Below, piece by piece: positions 54,411-63,648 of a DNA stretch of 64,000 nucleotides. Location of the stretch: assembly GCF_963666675.1 (NCBI RefSeq), contig NZ_OY762929.1, forward strand, positions 5,738,001-5,802,000, written 5' to 3'. The DNA comes from an uncultured Desulfobacter sp. (lineage in GTDB: Bacteria > Desulfobacterota > Desulfobacteria > Desulfobacterales > Desulfobacteraceae). Made by a program: the position numbers and the translations under genes. Below the pieces are notes generated by a model that saw only the letters and a program-made list of their open reading frames with translations, searched no databases and was not told where the DNA came from. How positions within the stretch are numbered: position 1 is the first letter of the stretch; every line of letters begins with the position of its first letter.

Positions 54411-54469
54411 GTTGGTCAAATTGGCTTATATTGCAATACCCTAATCCCCTTGATTCAGTTGAGGTCACT

Positions 54470-55072
54470 ATGGATACTGTTCCTAATCGACAAATAAGAG
54501 CTGTCTATACTGAAAACACTATCCGAGTTTATCAAGCATATTCCGACCGCATAGCGGATGCAGCACTGCAAGTCGGAACTTTTGTTTCTCCACCATTCAA
54601 AATGGAACGGATGACATGGATTAAGCCGTCCTTTCTTTGGATGATGTATAGAGCGGGTTGGGGCAAAAAGACAGGACAAGAAAAAATCTTGGCTATTGAT
54701 ATTACACGGGAGGGCTTTGAATGGGCACTTCAAAATTCCTGCTTGAGTCACTTTGAATCTAAGGTTTATGCATCAAATAAAGAATGGCTTAACATAAAAC
54801 AAAACGCTCCCGTGAGAATCCAATGGGATCCCGAACGTGATATATATCTTAATAAGCTTGATTATAGATCCATTCAAATAGGCTTGTCTGGTGAAGCGGT
54901 TAAACGATATGTCAACAATTGGATTGTAGAAATAAAAAATATTACGTTTCTATGTAACGAAATACAAGAAGCATTGGAAGGTAAAAAAACAGATCAGGCA
55001 ATGAATATGCTTCCTGATGAAAGAATATATCCATTGCCTGAGTTAATCGCAGGTACTATCGGTATGCTCTAA
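54470..55072 (+). CDS. DUF4291 family protein
   Basis: From the ATG at 54470 (GAGG 6 bases upstream) the protein reads MDTVPNRQIRAVYTENTIRV and VYQAYSDRIADAALQVGTFV, followed by RMTWIKPSFLWMMYRAGWG, the strongest DUF4291 signature, and ITREGFEWALQNSCLSHF. Length (200 residues) is normal. The function is unknown. It occurs only here in the array, in the gap between the element's relE and immunity gene 2, and converges on the latter with a 4-base overlap. It could be part of the toxin locus or a passenger. Confidence 0.88.
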   Translation: MDTVPNRQIRAVYTENTIRVYQAYSDRIADAALQVGTFVSPPFKMERMTWIKPSFLWMMYRAGWGKKTGQEKILAIDITREGFEWALQNSCLSHFESKVYASNKEWLNIKQNAPVRIQWDPERDIYLNKLDYRSIQIGLSGEAVKRYVNNWIVEIKNITFLCNEIQEALEGKKTDQAMNMLPDERIYPLPELIAGTIGML

Positions 55073-55572
55073 TGATTTCTGTTTAATTGTCTTACTGCAT
55101 TTTCTTTTATTATAGAATTATCGGATGTTGCGAGTAGCTTCAATTTTTCTCTGGCATAATCAGTATTAATATCACCAAGAGCCCAAATGCATTTCACAGC
55201 TAAAGCACAGCTATCATCATAATCCAAATATTCATATTTGCTAAGAGCAGTTTTATAAAGATTATCTATGCTTTGAGGGTCTTTAAGCTCTTGCAGAATC
55301 ATAGCGATATCTTCATGTTTATAATGCCATTCTTCAATGATGAGATCACATAAAACATTTACAAATTTATTTGAAAATAGTGAAAACGAAAACCCGACAA
55401 ATAATATATCCTCTATATCATCTGCGTTTTTATCGTTAAAAGCCTTTTCCAAATTGGATAAAATATAATCGCTGTTTTGCTGTATATCTACAGGAAATCG
55501 GTTTCGAAACTCCATCTTTGTAATGGTGTCGCTCATCAATTCCTCTATTAATTTTTTTTCAGCATTTGTCAT
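55069..55572 (-). CDS. Candidate immunity protein for toxin tip 2 (HEAT-repeat-like)
   Basis: The 167-residue protein is all helical, with ILQELKDPQSIDNLYKTALS, CALAVKCIWALGDINTDYAR and LLATSDNSIIKENAVRQL forming two to three HEAT-like repeats, a scaffold seen in several Rhs immunity proteins. It overlaps the toxin stop by ATGA on the same strand. Immunity is inferred from this arrangement. Confidence 0.7.
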   Translation of the reverse strand: MTNAEKKLIEELMSDTITKMEFRNRFPVDIQQNSDYILSNLEKAFNDKNADDIEDILFVGFSFSLFSNKFVNVLCDLIIEEWHYKHEDIAMILQELKDPQSIDNLYKTALSKYEYLDYDDSCALAVKCIWALGDINTDYAREKLKLLATSDNSIIKENAVRQLNRNH

Positions 55573-56351
55573 TTTCTTATCACAGTATAGTCTTGAATGT
55601 TATTATTAAATATTTCTAATGCTTTCCCTTCCCCTAAACCAATATTTACTTGATTTCCTTCGCCCTTAAAAAACGCGTTATTAGTATTCCAACCTTTAGA
55701 GACAGTGGGTAAATCTCCAACTTGCTGCCTCGCAATCTTAGAGCCATCCCTCACACCAATGCTTTTTAATGCATCCGTTGTTCCAGGTTTAACATTAAAT
55801 TCAACTAATACTCCGTCATAACCTTCAGAGAATGCTTTTGTCGGTGATGTGAATGTTTCAGATGTAGCAGAAACTTTTCTGGTTTTCATAAAGGTATCAT
55901 AGTCAGCTTTGCTCATAGTTCTATAGAAGGTTTCTCCACTCGTTGAAGCTGTTCCAGTGCCAGTAAACGATTGGAACTTGGTCCCCACCCAAGATGCTAT
56001 TTTAGAACCGATATATTTCGCACTATTCGTAACAGTGCTGGATAGAGGTGCCATAAGAGCTGCAGTTTCTAATAGCTCCCACCCAGAAACCGGCACCCCG
56101 GATTGAACATGATTTAAAGTATTGAGGCTGCTCGCTGCTGTATTCCATGCAGGAGCAAGAAGGTTATTTTGAATAGCAGCACTTAAAAGAGGCAGGTCAT
56201 TATTATTCGTCATGACCGGCAGGTATTTTCTATCAGGGGTATCTTCGTAGATTACTGATGAAAAACTGTTATCATACCAATTGGACACATCAGTACTGAC
56301 ATAGTCATAAGCAGCCTTCGCCATCAACCCCTCAGGATCGGTATACCGCAA
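55569..56351 (-). CDS. Orphan Rhs C-terminal tip 2 with ART-like toxin domain
   Basis: It begins at the Rhs signature NPLRYTDPEGLMAKAAYDYV (open from the junction at 56353), with possible starts at TTG 56351 or the ATG in GLMAK (GAGGGG before it). The linker is different from that of tip 1. The C-terminal FYRTMSKADYDTFMKTRKVS, TFTSPTKAFSEGYDGVLVEF and VKPGTTDALKSIGVRDGS recall ADP-ribosyltransferase-type Rhs tips (R in YRTMS, an S-P segment, and a strand set). The catalytic glutamate is not certain. The core is absent. Confidence 0.7.
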   Translation of the reverse strand: MRYTDPEGLMAKAAYDYVSTDVSNWYDNSFSSVIYEDTPDRKYLPVMTNNNDLPLLSAAIQNNLLAPAWNTAASSLNTLNHVQSGVPVSGWELLETAALMAPLSSTVTNSAKYIGSKIASWVGTKFQSFTGTGTASTSGETFYRTMSKADYDTFMKTRKVSATSETFTSPTKAFSEGYDGVLVEFNVKPGTTDALKSIGVRDGSKIARQQVGDLPTVSKGWNTNNAFFKGEGNQVNIGLGEGKALEIFNNNIQDYTVIRK

Positions 56352-56352
56352 A

Positions 56353-56375
56353 GGGTTATTTAGACAAATAATCCC
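56353..56375. other. Candidate tyrosine-recombinase core site at the Rhs junction, copy 2
   Basis: Same dyad as at 47572. Immediately left, the Rhs-coding DNA of tip 2 (AACCCTTTGCGGTATACC on the minus strand) differs from tip 1's (AACCCGCTACGGTACACT) although the protein is the same, placing the element boundary inside GGGTT. Confidence 0.5.
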
Positions 56376-56707
56376 ATTAGACGATTTTGCTCATCAAGCG
56401 CAGTCTCTTTATTGGCGGCCTTTTTCGCCGGAACTTCCAAGTTGTAAAAGAACGGTTTTTTACCTAAAAATAGTTTCAGCGTAACCAAACTCCGCCGCTG
56501 TTTCTTTGGTGATTCATACTATGGATCAGACCTTTGATCAAAGGATTTCCAAGGCAGTTAAAAACAAAATTGAGAATGGGCTTTTTCTTTTTAACCGCAT
56601 GCCTGGTGCCGGCGTCAGCCGGCATTTGGCATATAAAATGGGGTTTCATCCTTTTTTAAGGGGAGCGGAAGGGTTGTGGAGGTGCGGAGGGCGCAAAGGG
56701 AGCGGAG

Positions 56708-56865
56708 CATTGCGTAAAGTAGACATAATGTTTGTTATGTCTAGTGGAGAGAGGGAAGGCGGTCCGGCGCGGGTCTTGCGGTAGTTTGCAAGACCTGTGA
56801 CGGACCGGCCGTGTCCGATAAGGCCGCCTTATCAGACACGCCGAACGGAACGACTTTACGCAATG
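56708..56865. ncRNA. Multi-branched palindromic domain, copy 2
   Basis: Stem for stem the same as 47927-48084, so the copies give no covariation evidence. The RNA label is provisional; the region may work as DNA. Confidence 0.6.
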
Positions 56866-57025
56866 TGGAGCGACCGGCGTGCCCGTAGCGCCGGAACAGC
56901 CCTTTCGCCGGGCGGGCGGGTATAAAATAGGGCCGGCTCCGGGCGCAGGGAGCGGAACCCCGCCAGGGGTGAAGCCCGAGCACCGGAGACGATCCTTGTC
57001 TTAAAAACAGCAGTTAAAAAAACAA

Positions 57026-57961
57026 CTACTCTCTGTCTTTCTCCCGGGGATGGCATTGCTTGTGAACCGCCTTTAACTCTGTGATATTGAGGTGGGTATA
57101 GATCTGTGTGGTATTCAATGATGTATGGCCCAAAAGCTTGCGGATGGTGTTTAGATCCGCCTTGTTTTTCAGCATGCCGGTTGCACAGGAGTGCCGGAAC
57201 GTATGGGGATGGACGTTCTTTCGTATCTTTGCCTTTTTGGCGTATTTTTTCACCAGTGCCCACACCACGTTTTTGGACAGCCGGTTGCCTCTCAGGGATA
57301 AAAACAGGTGGGTGTTGTACGGGTCCCTGATCAGCTCCGGACGGACGGATGTGATATAATTTTCAAGATACCGGCAGGCGATCCGGCCCAAGGGGACGAT
57401 CCGGTCCTTTTGCCCTTTGCCGTTGTCTATCCTCAAAAAACCGTCATGGCAGTCCACATCGGCCAGGGTCAGGTGGTTCAGCTCTTCTTTGCGGATACCG
57501 CTGGTGTACAACACCTCCAGGATCACCCGGTCCCGGTATCCGATTACGCTGGTAACATCAGGGGCATGGAGGATCTTTCTGGCTTCCGCCGGGCTCAATA
57601 TCCCCTTGGGCAGGGATTTAGGTATTTTGGCATACCGGATGTCCCTTGCCGGATCAGACACGATAAAGTCCCTTTCATACAGGAACCTTGTGAACTGCCG
57701 GACCGCAGACATCATCGCATTTTGATAGGCCACGCCGTTCTGCCTGCCCCTTGCATTGATTGCCTGGTAAAGCTCCACCTGGTATGACCTGACCGCATCC
57801 TTGGTGATGGCGTCAACAGACAAAACCTGATTTTCCATCAGCCAGGTCGTGAACCTGGCCAGCTTCCAACAGATTTGTTCAATGGTCTTGCCGGTCAGGT
57901 TCCGGACCTTCAGGGCCAGCCGGAACTGGTCAATATACGGCTTGAACGGATTATCTTTCAT
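57026..57961 (-). CDS. Tyrosine recombinase B, copy 2
   Basis: Same 311-residue product as 48245-49180 with all catalytic residues. Overlaps recombinase A by 11 bases. Confidence 0.93.
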   Translation of the reverse strand: MKDNPFKPYIDQFRLALKVRNLTGKTIEQICWKLARFTTWLMENQVLSVDAITKDAVRSYQVELYQAINARGRQNGVAYQNAMMSAVRQFTRFLYERDFIVSDPARDIRYAKIPKSLPKGILSPAEARKILHAPDVTSVIGYRDRVILEVLYTSGIRKEELNHLTLADVDCHDGFLRIDNGKGQKDRIVPLGRIACRYLENYITSVRPELIRDPYNTHLFLSLRGNRLSKNVVWALVKKYAKKAKIRKNVHPHTFRHSCATGMLKNKADLNTIRKLLGHTSLNTTQIYTHLNITELKAVHKQCHPREKDRE

Positions 57962-58913
57962 GATGATCCATAATCCCTTTTATCCTTGGGTTGGCGATGT
58001 TTTCTTTGTCCTTTTCCCTTGGATGGGTTTTCCGGTGTTCCTTTTTAATATCCAGGCCCAGGGACCGGATATAAACTTGGGTGGTTCTGATATCCACATG
58101 GCCTAGCATCTTCTGGACCGCACGGATGTCCGCACCGTTTTTCACCAGCACCGTTGCAAAAGTATGGCGGAACGTGTGGGCAGTAACTTGTTTTTTTATT
58201 TTAGCCGCTTTCCGGTTTTTAAGGATCATGAAGGCTACAACCGCCTTGGACACGGGCTTGCCCAAAGAGCCCATAAACAGGGATCGGCAGGTCCTGTTTT
58301 TTTGGGCAAACCTGGGCCTGACCTTGGAGATATACTCCCGCAGGAACTTGACTGCATGCTTGCCTAAGGGCACCACCCGGTCCCTGGCTCCTTTGCCCTT
58401 GTTGATCCGCAGCACACCGCCCTGCAGATCTGCGTCATAAATGGTCAGGGAACATAACTCGTTGAGCCGTATTCCGGTGGTGTAAAAAACCTCCAGTATG
58501 GTCCGGTCCCGGATGCCGGTGATTGTACTTAAGTTCGGCTGGTCCAGTATCCGCTTCATTTCTTCAAAAGTCAGCACCGGCTTGATCCGGATCTTGTTTT
58601 GGGGCTCCTTGATAAACTCTGCAGGGTTGATAAAGATGACATTGGTCCTCTCCAGAAATTCAAAAAACCGCTTGATTGAACGTATCTTGATTTGGATGGT
58701 TGCATCACTGTAAGGCTTGCCCTTGGCACTCTTTGAGTCACGCAGCCCTGCGATCCAGGATTCTATAACAGGCGTGGTAACCTTTTTAACATCCCGGATC
58801 TCCATGACATCAAAAAAACCGCTTGTGTGCATGGCATATGCGTTGACTGTTGACGGGCTTCTGCCTGTCACCCTGAGGTGTTCCCGGAACCGGAACAACA
58901 GACTTTTAACCAT
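57951..58913 (-). CDS. Tyrosine recombinase A, copy 2
   Basis: Same 320-residue product as 49170-50132. With recombinase B it could act on the sites at 47572 and 56353 and excise the 8.78-kb stretch between them, including tip 2. Confidence 0.93.
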   Translation of the reverse strand: MVKSLLFRFREHLRVTGRSPSTVNAYAMHTSGFFDVMEIRDVKKVTTPVIESWIAGLRDSKSAKGKPYSDATIQIKIRSIKRFFEFLERTNVIFINPAEFIKEPQNKIRIKPVLTFEEMKRILDQPNLSTITGIRDRTILEVFYTTGIRLNELCSLTIYDADLQGGVLRINKGKGARDRVVPLGKHAVKFLREYISKVRPRFAQKNRTCRSLFMGSLGKPVSKAVVAFMILKNRKAAKIKKQVTAHTFRHTFATVLVKNGADIRAVQKMLGHVDIRTTQVYIRSLGLDIKKEHRKTHPREKDKENIANPRIKGIMDHHER

Positions 58914-59016
58914 ATTTCCTCCTTAATAACTTTTACCCCGGCCACCTCGAACTGAAGGCTTAATTTGCCTCAATGCCTTGGCACAAGGGCCTTTTGGCCG
59001 TTAAAAGAAAAATCTC

Positions 59017-61668
59017 TTATTGCCCTCTATGGGGGCTTGAACCACCCTCGTAGTTGTGATTTTCCCCCTCGTTGTCATCGGTGATACCGGCTTCCCTGGC
59101 TTTTTCTTTTAACTGCTTAATGTCTGTAAGCCCTATAATAAAGGGTTTGCCGTCTTCGCCTTCGCCGTTATAGGCCAGTTCGTAAACGTACTCTTTGCCC
59201 CGTTTGCCCATGAGCGAATAGATGTATTCCAGGTCTTCAAGCTGCCGGATATGGGTCCTGACCTGGAAGTCGCTCCACCCGCTGTATTCCCGAATCTGGC
59301 GGCGATTAAAATGGAAGTCCTCTTTTTTGTCCCGGCACATCTGCCGGATCAGCATGAGCAGTTTCCTGGATGGCGGGCTTAAATCGTCCAGGCTTCGGCC
59401 TAAAACGTAATTGGCAATGGTGTTGGCCTTTTCTATGTCGGCCAGGGTGACGTTCACGTATTCAATGGCCTGTTCCTTAAACTCAAAGGTCTTCACTTGT
59501 TTCTGGTACTGGAACAGGTAGGCCACGGCTGATATCAGGTTCAGGTACTTGGTGTGGTCCCTTCTGGCCCTTAAAGATTTGCTGGTAAAGGTCAGCAACT
59601 CGGCATAGGGGTTGAACACATGAAGGGGCCGCAGCAGCCGGTTGGCGTTATGGTGTTTTTTTATGATCTCTTCTGACTTGAACTTATTGAGCATGCCCTG
59701 CATGGTGTGGGTCTGCCGCTGCTTGGCCAGCACCTTTTTGGTCATCTCTTCGGATTCGTCAATGGAGATGAACACGAACCTGGAGGCGGTCTCTCCGTCA
59801 ATGTCCACCTGGGTGGTGGTGATAAAGACCATCAACGGCCCTTCCACCTTGTTTTCCATGGTCCGTTGTTCACCGGTGGCACTGTCCTTGCCCGTATAGG
59901 CAATGGTGATATCCTTGGAACTTTGGATGCTCCGGATAGAGTAAATGGCCCCGTTCATGCCGTCCAGTTCTTCAATGGCAAGGATCTTGTGCTTCAGGCT
60001 CTCCTTGCCCGTGTAAAACAGGGCCTGGTCCGTCAGCCGGGTGTACTTGATATAATCTTCCTTGGGCACAAGGGACAGGGCCGTGTCCTGGAGGTAGGAC
60101 TTGCCTGCAGCGGACCTGGACTGGATCATGACCGACAGGGGATGGTCCATCTTGCGGGAGATCGCCGCCACGTAGCAAAGCAGCTTGTTCATCTCTTCTC
60201 CGGTGTAGCCAAGGGTTTCAAAATCGGTAAGGATCTCGGCGAACATGTCCGGGTTCTCCAGGAACCGCAACGCTTCGGCCTTATCCTGGAACGTCATGGC
60301 TGTGGCAGTCTTGTTGTCCTGATCCGGAACCTGGTTCTGTTCTGCCTGTTCCATCAGTTTGGCCAGGTCTTGGGTGACGGCTGCCTCGTCTGCGCCGAAC
60401 AGGTCTGCCAGTCCCTTGAGAAGAAAGGTTCTGGACCGTGCCGAGTAAAAATCCACGGTGTCTACGTGCATGCGTTTTTCAGGGTCAATGCCCTTGACCG
60501 TGGCCTTAAGCCTGCCGCCCTTTTTGCTGATCCCCCGGACCTCGTATCTGCGGTCGGCAACCGCCATGGTAAAGCCGAAGTCTGTTTTGGTGATTTTCTG
60601 ATCATTTTCTTTTTTAACCGCAGGGTTGGCCTGGCCGATCAGGGCGTTAAACCCCTCTTGGGGATTGGCAGTTAAAAGAAAAAAATCATTGATGTCCTGA
60701 CCGTTGGGAAGTGTGACGGGATGCGTGGTGATCCCGGCTTGGGTTAAGCGCTCCCGGGCCACAGGCATGGCCGCATGGCCTGCCTCGTCTGCGTCAAAAC
60801 ATATGTACACGGTTTCTACCTGGGCTTGTGTAAGCCACTTGATATGGGATGCTGTCAGGCCGTTGGTGCCGTAACACGGGATGGTGTTTTTAAACCCGGC
60901 ATTGATCAGGGTCAGGCTGTCCAGGACGGATTCTGTAAGGATAATCTCTTTGTGGGCCTTGGCCGCCTGGCGGTTGAACAGACCTTCCCGGCTGCCGGGA
61001 AGATACAGGTGGTCGGCTCCTTTGGTCATGCCGTCAATGCGGCGGCCATACATCCCGGCAGGGTTCCCGTCAAAATCGTAGAGCGGGAACACGGCACAGC
61101 CGTAAAAATGCTCCTTCCCGTTGACGTTCAGGATGCCCAGATATTTTAACTGCCCTGTGATTTTGGCATCATTGGGCAGCACGTTCAGCAGGGAGCCGTT
61201 GGCAAAGCCGATCCGGTGGTCAGAAGATAAGGATTTATCAGTGATTCCCCGGCCCTTCAGGTACTGCCTTGCCCGGTCATCTTCGGCAAAGGCTTCGTGA
61301 TAGAACTCAATAACCCGGTTGAACAGTTTGATATGGCCGGGTGTCAGTTTCGGTGCCGGGGCCTCTTTTTTTATTTTAACTGCGGTTTTTTCTACCTCAT
61401 CACCGCCAAGCCGTTTGACTGCCTCTTTAAAGTCCACCCGGTCAAACATCTCCACAAACCGGATCACATCCCCGCCGGCACCGCAGCCAAAGCAGTGCCA
61501 TTCATTTTTGGACGGGGTGACGGATAACGACGGGGTTTTGTCATCATGGAAGGGGCACAGGCCGAACCACCCCTTGCCGTTTTTTTTGAGTTCGATACCC
61601 CTGGACTCCACCAGGGATTTAAGGTCTACAGATGTTTTGATCCGTTCTATGGTCTCTTTTTCTATCAT
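59017..61668 (-). CDS. Primase-helicase, copy 2
   Basis: Same 883-residue product as 50236-52887; the zinc finger, TOPRIM and ATPase motifs are intact. Confidence 0.9.
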   Translation of the reverse strand: MIEKETIERIKTSVDLKSLVESRGIELKKNGKGWFGLCPFHDDKTPSLSVTPSKNEWHCFGCGAGGDVIRFVEMFDRVDFKEAVKRLGGDEVEKTAVKIKKEAPAPKLTPGHIKLFNRVIEFYHEAFAEDDRARQYLKGRGITDKSLSSDHRIGFANGSLLNVLPNDAKITGQLKYLGILNVNGKEHFYGCAVFPLYDFDGNPAGMYGRRIDGMTKGADHLYLPGSREGLFNRQAAKAHKEIILTESVLDSLTLINAGFKNTIPCYGTNGLTASHIKWLTQAQVETVYICFDADEAGHAAMPVARERLTQAGITTHPVTLPNGQDINDFFLLTANPQEGFNALIGQANPAVKKENDQKITKTDFGFTMAVADRRYEVRGISKKGGRLKATVKGIDPEKRMHVDTVDFYSARSRTFLLKGLADLFGADEAAVTQDLAKLMEQAEQNQVPDQDNKTATAMTFQDKAEALRFLENPDMFAEILTDFETLGYTGEEMNKLLCYVAAISRKMDHPLSVMIQSRSAAGKSYLQDTALSLVPKEDYIKYTRLTDQALFYTGKESLKHKILAIEELDGMNGAIYSIRSIQSSKDITIAYTGKDSATGEQRTMENKVEGPLMVFITTTQVDIDGETASRFVFISIDESEEMTKKVLAKQRQTHTMQGMLNKFKSEEIIKKHHNANRLLRPLHVFNPYAELLTFTSKSLRARRDHTKYLNLISAVAYLFQYQKQVKTFEFKEQAIEYVNVTLADIEKANTIANYVLGRSLDDLSPPSRKLLMLIRQMCRDKKEDFHFNRRQIREYSGWSDFQVRTHIRQLEDLEYIYSLMGKRGKEYVYELAYNGEGEDGKPFIIGLTDIKQLKEKAREAGITDDNEGENHNYEGGSSPHRGQ

Positions 61669-61708
61669 GTTTTATCCCGCTGTTCCGAAGGCGTTGTCTG
61701 TTCATGGG

Positions 61709-62020
61709 TCACTCTCCGCTGTAAATCCTTGCCATGGCCTTAAAACAGGCTCTCATATGGGTGGGGTCCCATACGTTCATGGCAAAGCCGATGTTGAACT
61801 TGTCAAAGGCTCCCGGGTTGTACAGATTCAGAAGAAATTCTATGACGAGCTTTTCTCCGGTGCTCCAGGCCCTGCCGCCGCCCTCATAGACAAACCCGGC
61901 CAGGTCATCCGCACAGAATCGATCCTTCCTGATGCCGGGGATATCGCCTTGCTGTATGCCTTTGCTGGTCATCACCGGGAACATGCAGGCGATCTCGTAG
62001 AACCGTTGGGTAAATGTCAC
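61709..62020 (-). CDS. Small conserved element protein, copy 2
   Basis: Same 103-residue product as 52928-53239, beginning the minus-strand operon of copy 2. Confidence 0.7.
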   Translation of the reverse strand: MTFTQRFYEIACMFPVMTSKGIQQGDIPGIRKDRFCADDLAGFVYEGGGRAWSTGEKLVIEFLLNLYNPGAFDKFNIGFAMNVWDPTHMRACFKAMARIYSGE

Positions 62021-62204
62021 AGGTTCTCCCTCCCTTGATTACACAGATTGAATTTTTACCGGGAGATATGATAGAAAAAGAAAACGGTTACAAACGGGCT
62101 TTGCCCTTTGTGATTTGTTTTTTTCGGCCATCAACCGGTTGACTTTGGCGAGTTCGGGTTGATGGCCTTCTTTTCTAAAAACATCCCTGATATCAAAATA
62201 AACT

Positions 62205-62240
62205 TGCTTTTTACGATAAAAAGCATAACTTTATATGCTT
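62205..62240. promoter_or_regulatory. Two overlapping operator-like palindromes before xre, copy 2
   Basis: Same pair of palindromes as at 53424-53459. If XRE represses both copies, the two units are co-regulated. Confidence 0.6.
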
Positions 62241-62327
62241 AGTTAGTATCCTTTAAAGCTATTGTCAAGAAAAAATATGTTTGCACACAGCCCCATATTT
62301 ATAGAGAATACAGGCAAGGAGGAGCTT

Positions 62328-62699
62328 ATGAATAACAGCAAAGCCATTATATCCGGATTGCCTGATAAGTTAAAAAAACTGCGCCAGGGCCGGGGCCTGT
62401 CCCAGGGGCAGCTCGGCAACAAACTGGGCGTGAATGTCCAGTTGATATCCAAATACGAACGGGGGGTGGTTTGTCCGCCCACCAACATGGTCGTTAAAAT
62501 TGCTTCCGTGTTTGATGTCAGCCTGGATTACCTGCTGCGGGATGAAGCAAACGTGGCAATCAACAAGATCAAAAGCCGGGAGCTTCTCAAGCATATAGAA
62601 GCGATAGAGCAGCTTCCCGAAGAAGACCAGCAGGTACTGACCAGCCTTCTGGATGCGTTCATCAAAAAATATAAGTTTGAACAACTGGCCCGGGCCTGA
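62328..62699 (+). CDS. XRE-family transcriptional regulator, copy 2
   Basis: Same product as 53547-53918, with the same strong AGGAGGAG site. Confidence 0.9.
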   Translation: MNNSKAIISGLPDKLKKLRQGRGLSQGQLGNKLGVNVQLISKYERGVVCPPTNMVVKIASVFDVSLDYLLRDEANVAINKIKSRELLKHIEAIEQLPEEDQQVLTSLLDAFIKKYKFEQLARA

Positions 62700-62718
62700 T
62701 TGTTTGTAAGGAGACGTC

Positions 62719-62925
62719 ATGCAGACCGTAATGGATGAGGGCAGGCTCAAACAGGTCTTCAAGGAAGCGCTTGTCGAGATGCTCGAAGAAAAACAGAACA
62801 TCTTCCATGACATGATCGTGGATGCCATGGAAGACATTGCCCTGAGCCGGGCGATCCAGGAAGGGCAAAACACCGGCACCGCCACAAAAGAAGAGATATT
62901 TCATATACTGGAAGGCCGGGCGTGA
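62719..62925 (+). CDS. Antitoxin partner of RelE, copy 2
   Basis: Same 68-residue product as 53938-54144, coupled to relE by GTGA. Confidence 0.75.
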   Translation: MQTVMDEGRLKQVFKEALVEMLEEKQNIFHDMIVDAMEDIALSRAIQEGQNTGTATKEEIFHILEGRA

Positions 62926-63191
62926 TCCTCGATTTTAAAAAGAGTTTTGCCAAGGACTTAAAAAAACGTAAAACAGACAGGCCGTTGCTTGACCGGGTCC
63001 GGCAGATCATGCAGGAAGTGGAAGAGGCCCCGGACATCCACGCGATCCGGAACCTTAAAAAATTAAAGGCCCAGGGCAGCCACTACCGGATCAGAATGGG
63101 TGACTACCGCCTGGGCCTTGTTATTGAAGAGGATACTGTCTGCTTTGTCAGGTTCCTGCATCGGGGTGAAATTTATAAGTATTTTCCTTAG
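62922..63191 (+). CDS. RelE/ParE-family toxin, copy 2
   Basis: Same 89-residue product as 54141-54410, but from 63044 the DNA carries several substitutions, all silent (for example ATCAGG versus ATCCGG for I-R, CGT versus CGG for R). Purifying selection acted on this end while the rest of the unit was homogenised or newly copied. Confidence 0.88.
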   Translation: MILDFKKSFAKDLKKRKTDRPLLDRVRQIMQEVEEAPDIHAIRNLKKLKAQGSHYRIRMGDYRLGLVIEEDTVCFVRFLHRGEIYKYFP

Positions 63192-63248
63192 GTTGGTCAA
63201 ATCTTATATTTCAAGATCTGACTCCACGCATAAAAATCAACACCAGCT

Positions 63249-63635
63249 TTACGGCAACTTGCTTTTTTTCTGCTGATCCTTTGGTGGCCTATTAGCTTCT
63301 TTTACAAGATTGAACCCTTCACCATCATCCGAGTAAGAAATACCAATAACATTCCCAACTTTGAACTGTTGAAGTTGTTCAAGAAACTCCGTAATTGCAG
63401 TAAGTACTGCATCCACATTGTCTATTTTCTGACCACTATCAACCAGTTTTGCAAAGACATCATTTGAGGTTATCTCTTTCCCGATAAAAGTTATCAAACC
63501 ATACTGTGAGGATTTGCCACTTTTAATGCCCCTAAAACCGTCCCGTTCCTCACCAATAAAAGGTATAATGAACTCTTTAGATTTTGATTTAAAACTACCA
63601 TACGTAACACTGACAGGCATTTTTTTTGTTTTCAT
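63249..63635 (-). CDS. Candidate immunity protein for toxin tip 3
   Basis: The 128-residue product begins MKTKKMPVSVTYGSFKSKSK and contains AVLTAITEFLEQLQQFKVGN and a basic, Q/K-rich tail. No family is recognised. It lies 13 bases after the HNH toxin gene on the same strand, the usual place for an immunity gene. Confidence 0.65.
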   Translation of the reverse strand: MKTKKMPVSVTYGSFKSKSKEFIIPFIGEERDGFRGIKSGKSSQYGLITFIGKEITSNDVFAKLVDSGQKIDNVDAVLTAITEFLEQLQQFKVGNVIGISYSDDGEGFNLVKEANRPPKDQQKKSKLP

Positions 63636-63648
63636 TCAAACGTTCCCC

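Larger units (their letters stand above)
47572..54421 (-). mobile_element. Recombinase-primase element in the Rhs array, copy 1
   Basis: From 47572 to 54262 this DNA shows no difference from 56353-63043 (offset 8781) at every point I compared; after that, homology continues with substitutions to about 54421. Contents: att-like dyad, palindromic region, two overlapping tyrosine recombinase genes, primase-helicase, a small gene, XRE regulator, antitoxin and RelE. The left junction is in the codons CLNNP of an Rhs core, and the right end follows relE. Gene content (recombinases, own replication enzyme, toxin-antitoxin) suits an integrative element able to replicate after excision. Confidence 0.85.
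56353..63203 (-). mobile_element. Recombinase-primase element in the Rhs array, copy 2
   Basis: Same contents and order as 47572-54421, displaced by 8781 bases. All eight protein products are the same. The first visible difference from copy 1 is at 63044 in relE. The 3' flank (TAGGTTGGTCAAATCTTATATT) matches the flank of the truncated relE at 45926 more closely than copy 1's. Confidence 0.85.
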
